Shown: one piece after another, positions 6,581-6,926 of the stretch
Position numbering within the stretch: the first letter of the stretch is position 1
Layout of the letters: the number at the start of each line of letters is the position of its first letter
NCBI GenBank assembly: GCA_002405435.1
Contig: DHLU01000117.1
Location: 1 to 6,926, forward strand
DNA: 6,926 bases
Reading direction: 5' to 3'
Source: Flavobacteriales bacterium UBA4660
GTDB taxonomy: Bacteria > Bacteroidota > Bacteroidia > Flavobacteriales_D > Sanyastnellaceae
Program-made: the position numbers and the translations under genes
The notes under the pieces: model-generated
What the model saw: only the letters and a program-made list of their open reading frames with translations
Told to the model about the DNA's origin: nothing
The model's database searches: none

Positions 6581-6926
6581 CGTTTTTTCAGCGCAGCCGG
6601 GTTAAGGAAGGCGGTAATGTAATCGCGTTCGGACCTGGCACCGCGTGCAGGACTGAATGCACGGCCGTAAAAAATAATCTGCAGGTGCAGTTTATTCCAG
6701 GCACTTTCCGGAAAATAGCGCCGCGCATCACGTTCGGTCTGAACCACATTCTTTCCCGAAGTCATTTTCCACCGCGTCAGCAGCCGGTGAATATGGGTGT
6801 CTACCGGAAAGGCGGGAACCCCAAATGATTGGGCCATCACCACAGAGGCTGTTTTGTGTCCTACCCCCGGCAAGGCTTCCAGTGCATCAATTTGCGCCGG
6901 CACTTCGCCTCCGTGTCTTTCAACAA
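6577..6926 (-). CDS. nth: Endonuclease III (Nth family), C-terminal part, lacking Fe-S cysteines
   Basis: Base-excision-repair DNA glycosylase/AP lyase that removes oxidised pyrimidines. Only the last 115 residues are inside; the frame runs open to the right edge, so the start is outside (a GTG at 6903 is internal). Seen: GGEVP, then the helix-hairpin-helix LEALPGVGHKTASVV, whose Lys matches the catalytic lysine (Lys120 in E. coli), then FPVDTHIHRLLTRW with the catalytic Asp (Asp138 in E. coli), then GKNVVQTERD and LHLQIIFYGRAFSPARG. In the classical enzyme the segment after HGR carries four Cys (C-x6-C-x2-C-x5-C) binding [4Fe-4S]; here the tail of about 30 residues contains no Cys at all, and the other two frames do not restore the pattern. 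It is therefore a cluster-less variant or a degenerate C-terminus. Its TGA overlaps the ATG of the ATP-grasp-like gene. Confidence 0.92.
   Translation of the reverse strand, partial: VERHGGEVPAQIDALEALPGVGHKTASVVMAQSFGVPAFPVDTHIHRLLTRWKMTSGKNVVQTERDARRYFPESAWNKLHLQIIFYGRAFSPARGARSERDYITAFLNPAALKKR

Noticed and set aside
6577..6680. Frameshift as the cause of the missing Nth cysteines
   Set aside because: Neither alternative frame yields the C-x6-C-x2-C-x5-C pattern. One gives only an isolated CTRC and then no further Cys.

Overview
The window reads as a piece of chromosome from a fairly GC-rich member of the Bacteroidota. The grounds are a DUF4846 lipoprotein (a family I know mainly from this phylum), a diaminopimelate decarboxylase and an arginyl-tRNA synthetase with Bacteroidota-type motif variants (LGSGFKVPY; KMKSREG in place of KMSKS), a secreted multi-domain GH13 amylase of the kind Bacteroidota export, no Shine-Dalgarno sequence before any gene, and a TAnnTTTG-type promoter element. 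No rRNA, tRNA, CRISPR array, insertion sequence or phage gene was seen.

Layout. Positions 1-1559 (minus) hold the first 519 codons of a secreted alpha-amylase-family enzyme whose remainder lies off the left edge. The 120-nt gap 1560-1679 holds a likely intrinsic terminator for the gene behind it, a perfect 7-3-7 palindrome, and a TATCTTTG promoter element in front of the amylase. Positions 1680-2519 (minus) encode a DUF4846 lipoprotein. A 75-nt divergent spacer separates it from lysA (2595-3827, plus), which is followed after 55 nt by argS (3883-5685, plus). Only 7 nt beyond the argS stop, a convergent minus-strand pair ends: an ATP-grasp-like protein of unknown substrate (5693-6580), whose start codon overlaps the stop of nth (endonuclease III, 6577 to beyond the right edge).

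Function. lysA (last step of lysine synthesis) and argS (arginine charging) are core metabolism on one strand and may be co-transcribed. The amylase is an outward-facing glucan-degrading enzyme and the only gene here with a visible candidate operator. nth is base-excision repair, and the ATP-grasp-like gene is probably translated by coupling to it.

I found no clear multi-gene undescribed system. The points most worth following are the absence of the four [4Fe-4S] cysteines from the Nth C-terminus, the orphan ATP-grasp-like protein coupled to it, and the terminator/palindrome/promoter arrangement upstream of the amylase.
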